Assembly: GCF_039926425.1 (NCBI RefSeq)
Contig: NZ_JBDSWZ010000074.1
Span: 1 to 44,737, forward strand
DNA: 44,737 nt
Source of the DNA: Dokdonella_A sp039926425
Lineage (GTDB): Bacteria > Pseudomonadota > Gammaproteobacteria > Xanthomonadales > Rhodanobacteraceae
Reading direction: 5' to 3'
The position numbers and the translations under genes are program-made. Below the pieces are notes generated by a model that ran no database searches, was not told the DNA's origin, and was given only the letters and a program-made list of their open reading frames with translations. Below are positions 16,627 through 25,183 of this stretch, in pieces (position 1 is the stretch's first letter; each line of letters begins with the position of its first letter).

Positions 16627-17343
16627 ATGGGCAGAGGCCCGAGCATCGAAAACCGGAAGAACGCCGAGGACGCACGTCGCGGCAAGGTCTTCACCAAACT
16701 GATCCGCGAGATCACGATCGCATCGCGCACCGGCGGCGATCCTGCGACCAATGCGCGGCTGCGCATGGGCATCGACAAGGCGCTGTCGGCGAACATGACG
16801 AAGGACACGATCGAGCGCGCGGTGAAGCGCGGGTCGGGTGCCGAAGGCGCCGACAACATGCAGGAGCTGCGCTACGAGGGCTACGGTCCTTCCGGCGTCG
16901 CGATCATCATTGATTCGATGACCGACAACCCGACACGAACGGTCTCCGATGTGCGGCATGCGCTGTCCAAGCACGGTGGCAATCTCGGCACCACCGGATC
17001 GGTCGCCTTCCAGTTCCACCGGCTCGGCGAAATCGTCGTCGACACCGCGGCCGCCGGAGCCGAGGACAAGGTGCTGGAAACCGCGCTCGATGCAGGCGCA
17101 GATGACGTGCAGACGGAAGGAACACGCAGCACCGTGCTGTGCGCGCCGGACCACTTCGAAACGGTGAAGAAGGCACTGGGTGACGCGGGCTTCACCGCAG
17201 TGAGCGCGGATGTCGTGATGCGTCCGGAAAACCGCGTTGCAGTCAGTGGCGATGTGGAGGAAACACTCCGCGATCTGCTCGACTGGCTCGATGAGCTGGA
17301 CGACGTGCAGGACGTGTATCACAACGCCGCGATGGCCGACTGA
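16627..17343 (+). CDS. YebC/PmpR-family protein
   Basis: This 238-residue YebC-type protein belongs to a family described as transcriptional regulators and, more recently, as factors that help ribosomes through proline-rich stretches. RGKVFTKLIREITIASR, NARLRMGIDKALSANMTKDTIERAVKRG, RYEGYGPSGVAIIIDSMTDNPTRT and GGNLGTTGSVAFQF are diagnostic. The N-terminus MGRGPSIENRKNAEDA differs from the MAGHSKWANIKH of canonical YebC, which suggests the YeeN-like branch. The canonical YebC beside ruvC is not in this window, so this may be a second copy. The start ATG 16627 has AGGAA 8 bases before it. A lone TAGAAT at 16566-16571 could be the -10 element. The gene stands alone between two secreted-peptidase genes. 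Confidence 0.92.
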   Translation: MGRGPSIENRKNAEDARRGKVFTKLIREITIASRTGGDPATNARLRMGIDKALSANMTKDTIERAVKRGSGAEGADNMQELRYEGYGPSGVAIIIDSMTDNPTRTVSDVRHALSKHGGNLGTTGSVAFQFHRLGEIVVDTAAAGAEDKVLETALDAGADDVQTEGTRSTVLCAPDHFETVKKALGDAGFTAVSADVVMRPENRVAVSGDVEETLRDLLDWLDELDDVQDVYHNAAMAD

Positions 17344-17671
17344 CCGATTCCGCTGCCGGGATATTCCGGTGGGCCCGTTCGAGGCTTTGTGCGACCGATT
17401 GACGTCGCGGACGGAAGGCGCAGGTCCATCGTGCATCCGGCGACCGCAGGCGGACGTATCTGACCGATGGTCAGTGTGCTAATAAGCTGCTCCAAAGCGG
17501 ACGGATCGTTCGGCCAACGGTTCATGTCCGCAGTCGTGAATGAACAGGGTTCCCGTAGTTGACACGCATCGTGGGCGTATTGGCTTTTCCACGACCGCGT
17601 CTCCATCGGGTCAGGGTGAGGAATCTCCGTCGGGGATTTCCTTTCACAGTTGCTTCTTCCGGGAAAATCCA
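17344..17671 (+). promoter_or_regulatory. 328-bp non-coding leader region of the large secreted peptidase gene
   Basis: No convincing gene is present. Visible elements are a TGACC-GAT-GGTCA inverted repeat (17461-17473), an extended -10-like TGCTAATAA (17477-17485) just after it, and an exact TTGACA at 17559-17564 without a good -10 partner. A hairpin-forming stretch at about 17620-17643 (10 bp, one bulge, 3-nt loop) lies shortly before the start. If transcription begins near 17492, the leader would be about 180 nt, long enough to hold a regulatory RNA structure. It matches no riboswitch that I recognise. Confidence 0.35.
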
Positions 17672-20600
17672 ATGCTCCACAACACTCGACACATCAATGG
17701 CGGCGTACTCGCAGTCGGCATTGCCGCTGCGCTGTTCGCCACGCCGCTGTTCGCACGGCAACCCGTTCCACAGAATCTCGGCTACGGGCTCGACAAACTG
17801 GTTCAAAGCGATGTCGCGCTCCGTTCAGGCGGCGCGATCGGACCGCTCTTCAATGGCTACGCGACGCAAGCCGCGGCGGACTATGCAGCCCGCGCGATCA
17901 AGGACGCTGCCACCGGTCGCGTGCTGGTCGACATCGTGCTCAACGGCCGCGTGCCGGTCGCGACGGTGCGCGATGCGCTCGTGGCCTCCGTTCCCGGCAT
18001 GACAATTTCCGCCGTCGATGCGAAGTATCGCCACGCCGGCATCATCGAAGCCTATGTCACGGTGGCCGATGTGCAGATTCTTGCGCAGGCAAAAGGCGTG
18101 AAATCGGTCTTCCTTGCGTTGCAGCCCGAACTCGACTCGGTCCATGTCGACACCGGGACCGTCGCGTCGCCGCCGACCAGCGCTGGCCCGAATCCGCAGG
18201 TTGCTCCCGGCGAAACCCTGTTCAAGCTCGGCAGCACGTTCGATCAGGGCGTGATCCAGCATCGCGTCGACGAGATCAACCAGTTCTACAACCACGACGC
18301 TCCGGTGAACTGGGACGGTGCCGGCATCACGATCGCCGCGATGTCCGACAGTTACGACACACGCGCTGCAGGACCCCACGCAGCGGACGGCGTCGCGTCA
18401 TTCGACCTGCCGGGGTCTGCCAGCCACCCGCTCAATACCGAACCGGTTTTTGTGCTCGTCGAGGGACCTGCCGGCGCGACGGATGAAGGGCGTGGCATGG
18501 TCGAGATCCTGCACAAGATGGCGCCGCGTGCACGCCTGGGCTTTGCAAGCGGTTCACTCGGCGAGGTGGGCTTCGCCGAAAGCATCCGTCAGCTCTCGGG
18601 GATTCCGGCGAATGCAAACGGCTTCAAGGCCGACGTGATCACCGACGACATCAGCTACGGCGGCGAACCGTTCTACGGCGAAAGCATCATCGGGGGCGCG
18701 ATCGATGAAGTGGCGGCCGCGGGCGTTTCGTATTTCTCGTCGGCCGGCAACAACATCGGCATCAACGCCTACGAATCCGATCTCCGCATCGTGCCCAACG
18801 GCACGGGTGACACGTCGGACACCAACAGTGCGCTTGCCGGCACCAACATCGATCTGACCGGGGTACCGGCGAATCTTTACGCCGGCGGGTTCCACAATTT
18901 CAGTCCCGAAACCGGCGCACTCGATGTGGCGCAGCTGGTCAACATGCCCACCTCCGCGCAGTCTTCCGAAATGCAGTGGGACGATCCGTATGACCAGCGC
19001 GATCTCGTGCTCGGTCCGCAGATTTTTGCCAGCACGGGCACGATCGGCGGTGGCGTCACGTCCGTGACCTTCGATGCCACCACCACGCCGGCTTTGCCGC
19101 CGTTCACGCAGGGCACGTCCTATGTCATCCAGGAAACCGCGACCAGTGGCAATTTCGATGGAATCGTCAACATTTACGACGCATCAAATACGCTGATCGT
19201 CAGCCAGGACACCGGCACGGACGAAACGGTCCAGTTCTATCCGCCGACCAGCGGCCAGTACCGCATCGTCATCACGCCGTACAGCACGACCACCGGCTCC
19301 TTCACGTTGACCGTCAACACCGCCAATGGCGTCGCAGGTGTCACCACTGATCTCAACCTGCTGGTGTTCCGAGCGGACACGGGTGCGTATATCGCGAGCA
19401 CTTCGCTGACCAGCAACAACCTCGCGAACAACCGCCCGGTGGAGCTCGGCAGCATCGCGTCGCCGTCGGGACAAACGCAGATCCAGTTTGTCATCGCCCG
19501 CGCCAACACTCCGGCCGCTACCCAGTTGCCGACACGCGTGCGCTGGTCGGTGCGCGGAAACGGAGCCGGCGGCATCGGACCGGCCGAGTACTTCACGTAC
19601 AACGCGGTGACCACGAAAGGCCACGCGACGGCCAAGGGTTGCAACGGCACTGCGGCGTTCAGCGTATTCCGTGCAAATCAGCCGGAGACCTACACCTCGC
19701 CGGGCCCTGCAACCATCCTGTTCGACAGCGACTCGAACCGCCTGGCTGTGCCGGACGTCCGCCAACAGCCACGTGTCGCGGCAGCCGACGCTGCGAATAC
19801 ATCCGCGTTCGGCGGCGATTCAACCGGCGATCTCGACAGCAACCCGAACTTCTCCGGCACAAGCGCAGCCGCGCCCCACGCCGCAGCCATCGCGGCACTG
19901 GTATTGCAGTCGCGTGGTGGGCCGGGTTCGGTCACGCCGACGGAGATGACAACGATCCTGCAGCAGAGTGCGTTCCCGCATGATCTCGATCCGTCCTCCG
20001 CGAGCGGCGTCGCAACGACCAGTGATGGCGGGACGGTCACCATCACGGTCAACAGCGACGGCGACTCGAACACGGCCACGGGCCTGAACGATCCGAACTC
20101 GATCGCGGTGTCGTTTACCGGAACGGGGTCGATCACCAGCCTCACGTTCAATCCGGCGGGCACGGCAACCACTGCGGGCAACGTGACCGGCGGCAACAGC
20201 GGCTACATCGACGACGCAGGGTCGAGCCCCGCAACGCTGACCTACTTCGAGAACGACTATCCGGGCCTCGTATTTCAGCCCGCCGCCAAGGCATTCACGC
20301 TGGGATCGCTGGTTGGCTTGACGGCCGGGGACATCACCCAGCCGCAGAATGCTGCTCCCTACACGGGATTTGCCAACCTGGCTCCGGCGCCGTCGAATGG
20401 CACCTCGCAATTCTGGTCGATGACGATCGGCTTCACGTCCGGCGCATTCAGTGCCGGCAAGGAGATGCGCTTCACGGTGGGTCGTGGTTCGCAACACAAC
20501 GCGGCAACCGGCAATGGCACGGTGATCGGACCCGGTGCGACATCGATCTCTCCGCTCGCCGATTTGTGGGGCGGCGGCGTGTTCCTGCCGCGTGGAGCGG

Positions 20601-20776
20601 TGGTGACCGACGGCATGACGTTCACGGGAACCACCGACGGCGGCGGCACGTTCACCGGCACGATCAAGAACGCGATCGGCCATGGCTACTCGCGCGTTGA
20701 CGGCTACGGTTTCATCAACGCCGCTGCGGCGACCACCGTGGTCAGCGACGTGATCTTCGCGAACGGTTTCGAATAA
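17672..20776 (+). CDS. large secreted subtilisin/sedolisin-like serine peptidase ending in IFANGFE
   Basis: This 1034-residue exported protein has a signal peptide (residues 1-29), a prodomain-like region to about 210, and a peptidase domain. Its Asp lies in IAAMSDSYD (Asp226), it has the segment TDEGRGMVEILHKMAP (271-284), an oxyanion Asn in SSAGNN, and the nucleophile Ser731 in FSGTSAAAPHAAA. A long insert (about 430-700) with beta-rich, PPC-like features (YRIVITPYSTTTGSFTLTVN) splits the catalytic domain. The usual subtilisin HGT motif is replaced by DEGRGM, as in S53-like relatives, so Glu272 or Asp271 may replace His. The protein ends VVSDVIFANGFE, a probable sorting tail. The start was chosen at the signal peptide. 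An intrinsic terminator follows at once, so it is monocistronic at its 3' end. Confidence 0.85.
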   Translation: MLHNTRHINGGVLAVGIAAALFATPLFARQPVPQNLGYGLDKLVQSDVALRSGGAIGPLFNGYATQAAADYAARAIKDAATGRVLVDIVLNGRVPVATVRDALVASVPGMTISAVDAKYRHAGIIEAYVTVADVQILAQAKGVKSVFLALQPELDSVHVDTGTVASPPTSAGPNPQVAPGETLFKLGSTFDQGVIQHRVDEINQFYNHDAPVNWDGAGITIAAMSDSYDTRAAGPHAADGVASFDLPGSASHPLNTEPVFVLVEGPAGATDEGRGMVEILHKMAPRARLGFASGSLGEVGFAESIRQLSGIPANANGFKADVITDDISYGGEPFYGESIIGGAIDEVAAAGVSYFSSAGNNIGINAYESDLRIVPNGTGDTSDTNSALAGTNIDLTGVPANLYAGGFHNFSPETGALDVAQLVNMPTSAQSSEMQWDDPYDQRDLVLGPQIFASTGTIGGGVTSVTFDATTTPALPPFTQGTSYVIQETATSGNFDGIVNIYDASNTLIVSQDTGTDETVQFYPPTSGQYRIVITPYSTTTGSFTLTVNTANGVAGVTTDLNLLVFRADTGAYIASTSLTSNNLANNRPVELGSIASPSGQTQIQFVIARANTPAATQLPTRVRWSVRGNGAGGIGPAEYFTYNAVTTKGHATAKGCNGTAAFSVFRANQPETYTSPGPATILFDSDSNRLAVPDVRQQPRVAAADAANTSAFGGDSTGDLDSNPNFSGTSAAAPHAAAIAALVLQSRGGPGSVTPTEMTTILQQSAFPHDLDPSSASGVATTSDGGTVTITVNSDGDSNTATGLNDPNSIAVSFTGTGSITSLTFNPAGTATTAGNVTGGNSGYIDDAGSSPATLTYFENDYPGLVFQPAAKAFTLGSLVGLTAGDITQPQNAAPYTGFANLAPAPSNGTSQFWSMTIGFTSGAFSAGKEMRFTVGRGSQHNAATGNGTVIGPGATSISPLADLWGGGVFLPRGAVVTDGMTFTGTTDGGGTFTGTIKNAIGHGYSRVDGYGFINAAAATTVVSDVIFANGFE

Positions 20777-20796
20777 GAGCCACTGCTTGAAACATC

Positions 20797-20834
20797 GGCC
20801 CGGGCGTCGTTCGCGATGCCCGGGCCTTTTTTTT
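20797..20834 (+). terminator. intrinsic terminator after the large secreted peptidase gene
   Basis: A perfect 9-bp stem (GGCCCGGGC at 20797-20805 with GCCCGGGCC at 20818-20826) and a 12-nt loop are followed immediately by eight T (20827-20834). It lies 20 bp after the TAA. Confidence 0.93.
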
Positions 20835-20998
20835 GTTTCGTTGCTGTGTCGCAGAAGCGTCGGCACCCGCTCTCGCGGCGGCGTTTGCGCCGGTCCGCCG
20901 CCCCTGCGCACGCGGTGATGGTGATGGCCATCGCCGCCAATGCCGCTGGCCGGCGCTCCAGCGTGCCGGCGAAGCGAATTGTTGATTGCTCGGGTCGG

Positions 20999-22447
20999 TC
21001 AGTCGACCGCGTTCGCGTAGAGCTTCACGACTTCGTACAGAAACGTTCTTCCGTCGAGCAACGAGCGCACCCGGATGCGTTCGTCGAGCCCGTGTGCGTG
21101 ACTGCCTTCGGCGTCGTGGAACATGCCCGACAAGCCGTACGTCGGCGTGCCGAACGCATTGAGGAAACGTCCGTCGGTTGCACCGGTCGACATCGTCGGA
21201 ACGATCGCAACGCCCGGCCAGATTGCTTCGGCGACCTTGCGCAGCGGTTCCATCATTTCCGGTCCGAGTGTGGGCACGTTGCCGGTCGGACTCGGCTCGC
21301 CGATCGCCTTGATGGAGATCGTCGGGTCGTCGGCGAGACGCGCGAGCGTCTCCTTCACGGCCGCGAGCGGAGTTCCGGGCAGGATGCGGCAATTGACGTT
21401 GGCACCCGCGCGCTGCGGCAATGCATTGGGCGCATGACCTGCATCGACCATCGTTGCAACACAGGTCGTTCGCAACATTCCATTCCACGCCGGATTGAGA
21501 GTCCACAGCCGGTCTGCCGCTGCACCATCGGGAGGATCGCGCAGGACTCCCTTGATGTCTTCGGCCACGTCAGTCGGGGCGAGTTCCAGCTGCCCCTTGA
21601 AATACGCACGCGTCGCGTCATTGAGCGCGATCGGGAACTGAAACGCGCCAATCCGCCCGAGCGCGGCACTCAGCGAATAGATCGGATTCACGCGCGTCGG
21701 ACGCGAGCTGTGCCCTCCGCGATCGGTTACTTCCAGGCGGAAATCCTGGTACACCTTCTCGCCTGCCTGGATCTGCAATGCGACCGCCCTGCCCTGCGCA
21801 TCCAGTTCGCCGCCCGCACCTTCATTCAATGCGAACGCGGCTTTCATGAGGTTGGGATGTTTCCCGATCAGCCACGACACGCCGTCGAACGTGTCCGATG
21901 TTTCCTCGCCGCAGGTCAGCGCCAGCCGCAGCGTGCGACGTGGTTTGAACCCTTCCTTGCGATAGCGGATGAGCGTGTCGGTGAACACCGCGGCCATCGC
22001 CTTGTCGTCGCTCGCGCCGCGCGCGTAGAAAAAGCCCCCTTCTTCGGTGAGCTTGAACGGATCACGCTTCCAGTCGGCGCGCTTCGCCTCGACCACGTCG
22101 AAGTGCGCCAGCAACAGGATCGGTGACGCGTTCGCGTCCGCCCCTTCGAGAGTCGCAATCAGATTGCCGTCCTTCGGACGATCGGCCGGCACGAGGACCG
22201 TCGCGTCGGCCTCGGCGAATCCCCCCGCGATGAGCCGCGCCTGCATTGCCTTCGCAGCCTCGGTGCAACTGCCGACCGAGAGCGTGGTGTTGATCTCGAC
22301 CAGTTGCTTGTACAACGCGCGGAACGCAGCGTCGTCGGCGGCCGGCTTCGCCGCCACTGCGGCCGAGAAGAACACGCAAGCGACGGCCGCCGGGAGGCGA
22401 GTCATTGGCGATCTTCCACGTGCGATGACCCTGGATCGGATGGGCAT
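20999..22447 (-). CDS. exported M20-family zinc carboxypeptidase/hydrolase
   Basis: This M20/M25/M40 metallohydrolase of 482 residues carries an N-terminal signal segment (TRLPAAVACVFFSAAVAA). Zinc-site motifs are LLLAHFDVVEAK (His), ARGASDDKAMAA (bridging Asp), TCGEETSDTFDG (general-base Glu and ligand) and FHDAEGSHAHGLDE (C-terminal His). A lid/dimerisation domain with TDRGGHSSRPT lies between them. It should cleave dipeptides or acylated amino acids in the periplasm. The start at 22447 is supported by AAGGAG seven bases upstream; ATG 22405 (468 residues) has a weaker GGAAG but gives a more typical short signal n-region, so either could be used. It is convergent with the large peptidase gene. 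Confidence 0.92.
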   Translation of the reverse strand: MPIRSRVIARGRSPMTRLPAAVACVFFSAAVAAKPAADDAAFRALYKQLVEINTTLSVGSCTEAAKAMQARLIAGGFAEADATVLVPADRPKDGNLIATLEGADANASPILLLAHFDVVEAKRADWKRDPFKLTEEGGFFYARGASDDKAMAAVFTDTLIRYRKEGFKPRRTLRLALTCGEETSDTFDGVSWLIGKHPNLMKAAFALNEGAGGELDAQGRAVALQIQAGEKVYQDFRLEVTDRGGHSSRPTRVNPIYSLSAALGRIGAFQFPIALNDATRAYFKGQLELAPTDVAEDIKGVLRDPPDGAAADRLWTLNPAWNGMLRTTCVATMVDAGHAPNALPQRAGANVNCRILPGTPLAAVKETLARLADDPTISIKAIGEPSPTGNVPTLGPEMMEPLRKVAEAIWPGVAIVPTMSTGATDGRFLNAFGTPTYGLSGMFHDAEGSHAHGLDERIRVRSLLDGRTFLYEVVKLYANAVD

Positions 22448-22579
22448 TGCGTCACTCCTTGCTCAGTCGAATGCGGACACTGACGGAGCCGCAACGATGA
22501 TGCAAGAACCGCCCGATCACCCACACCAGCCGGCAATCCCGGTCCGTTCAACCGCGCGCGCAATCAAGGCAAACGATAC

Positions 22580-23293
22580 TTACCAGTCCGTGCGATCGGG
22601 CAGCAGTCCGCGCAATTCCATATCCGTGAGATTGCGCCACTGCCCGACCTTGAGCACGCCGATCTTGATATTGACGATCCGGATGCGGCGCAGCTGCGTG
22701 ACGCGGTAACCGAAGGCATCGGCCATCAGGCGGATCTGCCGGTTGAGTCCCTGCGTGAGCACGATGCGGAACCCGAATTTCGCGAGTCGCGTCGCCCTGC
22801 ACGGCTTGGTCATCTCGTGGTGGACGCGCACGCCGCGCGACATGCCCGCGAGGAATTGAGGCGTGACCGGTTTGTTGACGCCGACGAGATATTCCTTTTC
22901 GTGGCGATTCTCCGAGCGCAGGATCTCGTTGACGATGTCGCCGTTGCTGGTCAGCAGGATCAGACCTTCCGAGTCCTTGTCGAGCCGACCGACCGGAAAG
23001 ATCCGTTCGCGATGGTCGACGAAATCGACGATGTTGCCGTCGACCCCTGTTTCGGTCGTGCAGGTGATGCCGATCGGCTTGTTCAACGCGATGTAGACAT
23101 GCTTGCGCGTCGCGCTGGCGGCGCGGCGTGCGAGCAACGGATTGCCATCAATGCGGACGTCGTCGCCCTCCTCCACCTGGCTGCCCATGCCGGTGGGTTG
23201 GCCATTGAGCGTGACGCGCTTTTCCGCAATGAGCCGATCGGCTTCGCGACGCGAGCAGAAGCCAGTGTCGGCAATGTGTTTATTGAGTCGCAT
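22580..23293 (-). CDS. rluF: 23S rRNA pseudouridine synthase RluF
   Basis: This 237-residue RNA-modifying enzyme has an N-terminal S4 RNA-binding domain (MRLNKHIADTGFCSRREADRL, residues 1-60) and an RsuA/RluB/RluF catalytic domain. Asp105 in FPVGRLDKDSEGLILLTSNGD is the catalytic residue. The RHEKEYLVGVNKPVT and TQGLNRQIRLMADAFGYRV segments match RluF, which in E. coli makes pseudouridine at position 2604 of 23S rRNA. A TAGAAT element ends six bases before the ATG, with no Shine-Dalgarno sequence between them, suggesting a leaderless transcript. It is divergent from the ybaY-like lipoprotein gene. Confidence 0.92.
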   Translation of the reverse strand: MRLNKHIADTGFCSRREADRLIAEKRVTLNGQPTGMGSQVEEGDDVRIDGNPLLARRAASATRKHVYIALNKPIGITCTTETGVDGNIVDFVDHRERIFPVGRLDKDSEGLILLTSNGDIVNEILRSENRHEKEYLVGVNKPVTPQFLAGMSRGVRVHHEMTKPCRATRLAKFGFRIVLTQGLNRQIRLMADAFGYRVTQLRRIRIVNIKIGVLKVGQWRNLTDMELRGLLPDRTDW

Positions 23294-23445
23294 GCGATCA
23301 TTCTAGAGGCTGGGCGCGCGGCGCGCGAAGGGATGCGGAGGAAAACCCGCTGGAATCGACGCGGGCTCATCACGACCCCGGCACGATCGCAGGTCCTTGA
23401 TGCGCCACCGCATGCGACACGCGCGTGCGACGTGTAGATTGTCGT
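23294..23445. promoter_or_regulatory. divergent promoter region of rluF and the ybaY-like gene
   Basis: On the minus strand TAGAAT (23305-23300) lies six bases before the rluF ATG. On the plus strand TAGATT (23436-23441) lies five bases before the lipoprotein ATG. With transcription normally starting about 6-7 bases after the -10 element, both messages would begin at or next to their start codons. Neither has a convincing -35 element. Confidence 0.4.
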
Positions 23446-23931
23446 ATGCCGATCAATTCCCGCCCACCCTTTCCTTCTCGCTTGGTGCGCACGCTCTTTG
23501 CGGGCGCGACGATCGGGCTTGCAGCCTGCCAGCCGGTCACCCGGCCCGAGACATCGATGCATGCGCTCGCGACGGCTGATCACTCTGGACATTCGGTCGA
23601 TACCCGCATTCGTGCTCGCGCGATCGGTCTCGAATCCCTGGTGCTTCCCCCCGGCGCGACGCTGGACGTGCAACTGATTGAAGACGGCACGGATCCGCAA
23701 CAGACGAAGGTGCTGAACACCGAACACGCCTCCAACCTGCGCGGTTCGCCGTTTGCCTTCGACATTCCTTACGATGCCGCGAGCCTTGAAACCAGTGCGC
23801 GCCATGGCCTTCGTGCGTGTCTGCGCGACGCCAAGGGCACGCTCCTGTTCGCGACCGCGGCGCTGGTGCCTGTGTCTCCCGGCAGCCAGGCCGTGGTCGA
23901 ATTCCGGCTCGTGCGTGCCGACCTTCGCTAG
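23446..23931 (+). CDS. YbaY-family lipoprotein
   Basis: This 161-residue predicted lipoprotein has the signal FAGATIGLAACQ, a lipobox of the form L-A-A-C, giving a lipidated Cys near residue 28. The mature part contains the YbaY/YscW-like beta-sandwich pattern: ARAIGLESLVLPPGATLDVQLIED, FAFDIPYDAAS and RHGLRACLRDAKGTLLF. YbaY proteins are envelope proteins of unclear function, sometimes with a META or secretin-pilot-like fold. The residue after Cys is Gln, compatible with outer-membrane sorting. The start ATG 23446 is supported by signal position and the adjacent -10-like element. The gene ends 15 bp before the end of the convergent DUF1993 gene. Confidence 0.8.
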   Translation: MPINSRPPFPSRLVRTLFAGATIGLAACQPVTRPETSMHALATADHSGHSVDTRIRARAIGLESLVLPPGATLDVQLIEDGTDPQQTKVLNTEHASNLRGSPFAFDIPYDAASLETSARHGLRACLRDAKGTLLFATAALVPVSPGSQAVVEFRLVRADLR

Positions 23932-23946
23932 CTTGGAGGACGCGCG

Positions 23947-24456
23947 TCAGTAGGCGCCCATGAAGTCTTTTTTGCCGATCTCGACACCGTTGTGGCGCAG
24001 CAACGCGTACACCGTCGTCACGTGGAAGAAGAACTGAGGCAGGGCGTACGCCAGAAGATAGGCCTTGCCGTCCAGACGCTTTTCCTTCGGCGTTCCAGGA
24101 CGCAACACGATCTCGCGTTGCTCGCTGCCGTCGAAACGCGCGGCATCAAGGCTTTCGGCGAATGCCAGCGTTTTCGCGATGCGCGCACGAAGATCGCCGA
24201 AGCTCGCTTCGTTGTCGTCGAAGGTCGGCACATCGACGCCGGCCAGTCGCGCCGGCACGCTCTTGGCGAAATCGCAGGCCACCTGAACCTGGCGGATCAG
24301 TGCGAACATATCCGGGAAGAGCCGCGCGTGCAGCAGCGCATCAGGTTCGATTTTCCGCGCAGCTGCATGCTCCTCGGCTTTTGCCAGATTGGCATCGAGC
24401 GCGACCAGCAACTGCTTGAACACGGGAACCGAGGCTTCGTACATTGACAGGCTCAT
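23947..24456 (-). CDS. DUF1993 domain protein
   Basis: This soluble 169-residue protein begins MSLSMYEASVPVFKQLLVALD and contains LLHARLFPDMFALIRQVQVACDFAKS, YALPQFFFHVTTVYALLRHNGV and the ending GKKDFMGAY, all typical of DUF1993. The fold is a DinB-like four-helix bundle by family. No catalytic activity is established. There is no signal peptide. It is convergent with the lipoprotein gene and divergent from the ygjP-like gene. The start is the family-standard MSLSMY. Confidence 0.9.
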   Translation of the reverse strand: MSLSMYEASVPVFKQLLVALDANLAKAEEHAAARKIEPDALLHARLFPDMFALIRQVQVACDFAKSVPARLAGVDVPTFDDNEASFGDLRARIAKTLAFAESLDAARFDGSEQREIVLRPGTPKEKRLDGKAYLLAYALPQFFFHVTTVYALLRHNGVEIGKKDFMGAY

Positions 24457-24622
24457 GGGATTTGCTCATGCATTCGAAAGGGGCGTGGATGGTACCGCGT
24501 GTCGCGTCGTCGCACCCCCGCTTGGCGGCAAGGACTTCGCGAGCGGCGATTTCCTGTGGTTGCGCGCATGAAAAATGCCGGCCAGAACGACACATCCGGC
24601 CCGCTTCCCGTATCGTTCGCGC

Positions 24623-25174
24623 ATGCAACCACTCAAATACCTGACCGGGTACAACGAATCGACCTTGGCGCGCGTTCGCGATCTGATTGAAAAAGATCGG
24701 CTCGGCAGCGTGCTGCAAGAGCGCTACGGCGTTGCGCACGACGTACGCAGCGACAAGGCGCTGTTCCACTACGCGATCGATATCAAGGATCGCTACCTGC
24801 GCAAGGCCGATCCTTTGGCCAAGGTGATCTACGACAACAAGTTGCAGGTGGTTCGCGACGCGTTGGGAACACACACGACGATTTCGCGCGTGCAGGGCTC
24901 CCGCTTGAAAGCCAGTCGCGAAATCCGCATCGCCACCGTGTTCCGCGACGCTCCGGCGCGATTTCTGGAAATGATCGTCGTGCACGAACTGGCGCACCTG
25001 AAGGAGCGCGACCACGACAAGTCGTTCTATCAGCTGTGCATTCACATGACGGCCGACTACCATCAACTGGAATTCGACGTGCGTCTGTATCTCACCCACC
25101 TCGACCTCTCCCGCGAAAAATCAGCGCGGCCTGCACTGATTCCCTCGCCACCGCTCACCGATTTGCCGGACTGA
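24623..25174 (+). CDS. YgjP-like (DUF45/WLM) zinc metallopeptidase
   Basis: This soluble 183-residue protein has VVHELAHLKERDHDKSFYQLC, an HExxH motif with a further His in the conserved DHDKSF stretch, as in the YgjP/WLM branch of M48-like peptidases. The N-terminal YLTGYNESTLARVRDLIEKDRLG region is unlike short YgjP proteins and may be a lineage-specific extension. There is no signal peptide, so action is probably cytoplasmic; the substrate is unknown. TATCGT (24611-24616) ends six bases before the ATG and no Shine-Dalgarno sequence is present, again suggesting a leaderless message. The S4 pseudouridine synthase follows after 9 bp, so the two are likely cotranscribed. Confidence 0.85.
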   Translation: MQPLKYLTGYNESTLARVRDLIEKDRLGSVLQERYGVAHDVRSDKALFHYAIDIKDRYLRKADPLAKVIYDNKLQVVRDALGTHTTISRVQGSRLKASREIRIATVFRDAPARFLEMIVVHELAHLKERDHDKSFYQLCIHMTADYHQLEFDVRLYLTHLDLSREKSARPALIPSPPLTDLPD

Positions 25175-25183
25175 TCCAACCCC

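Noticed and set aside
19820..20911. 363-codon minus-strand frame at the end of the large peptidase gene
   Set aside because: It is antisense shadow that reads through the terminator hairpin; no recognisable domain.
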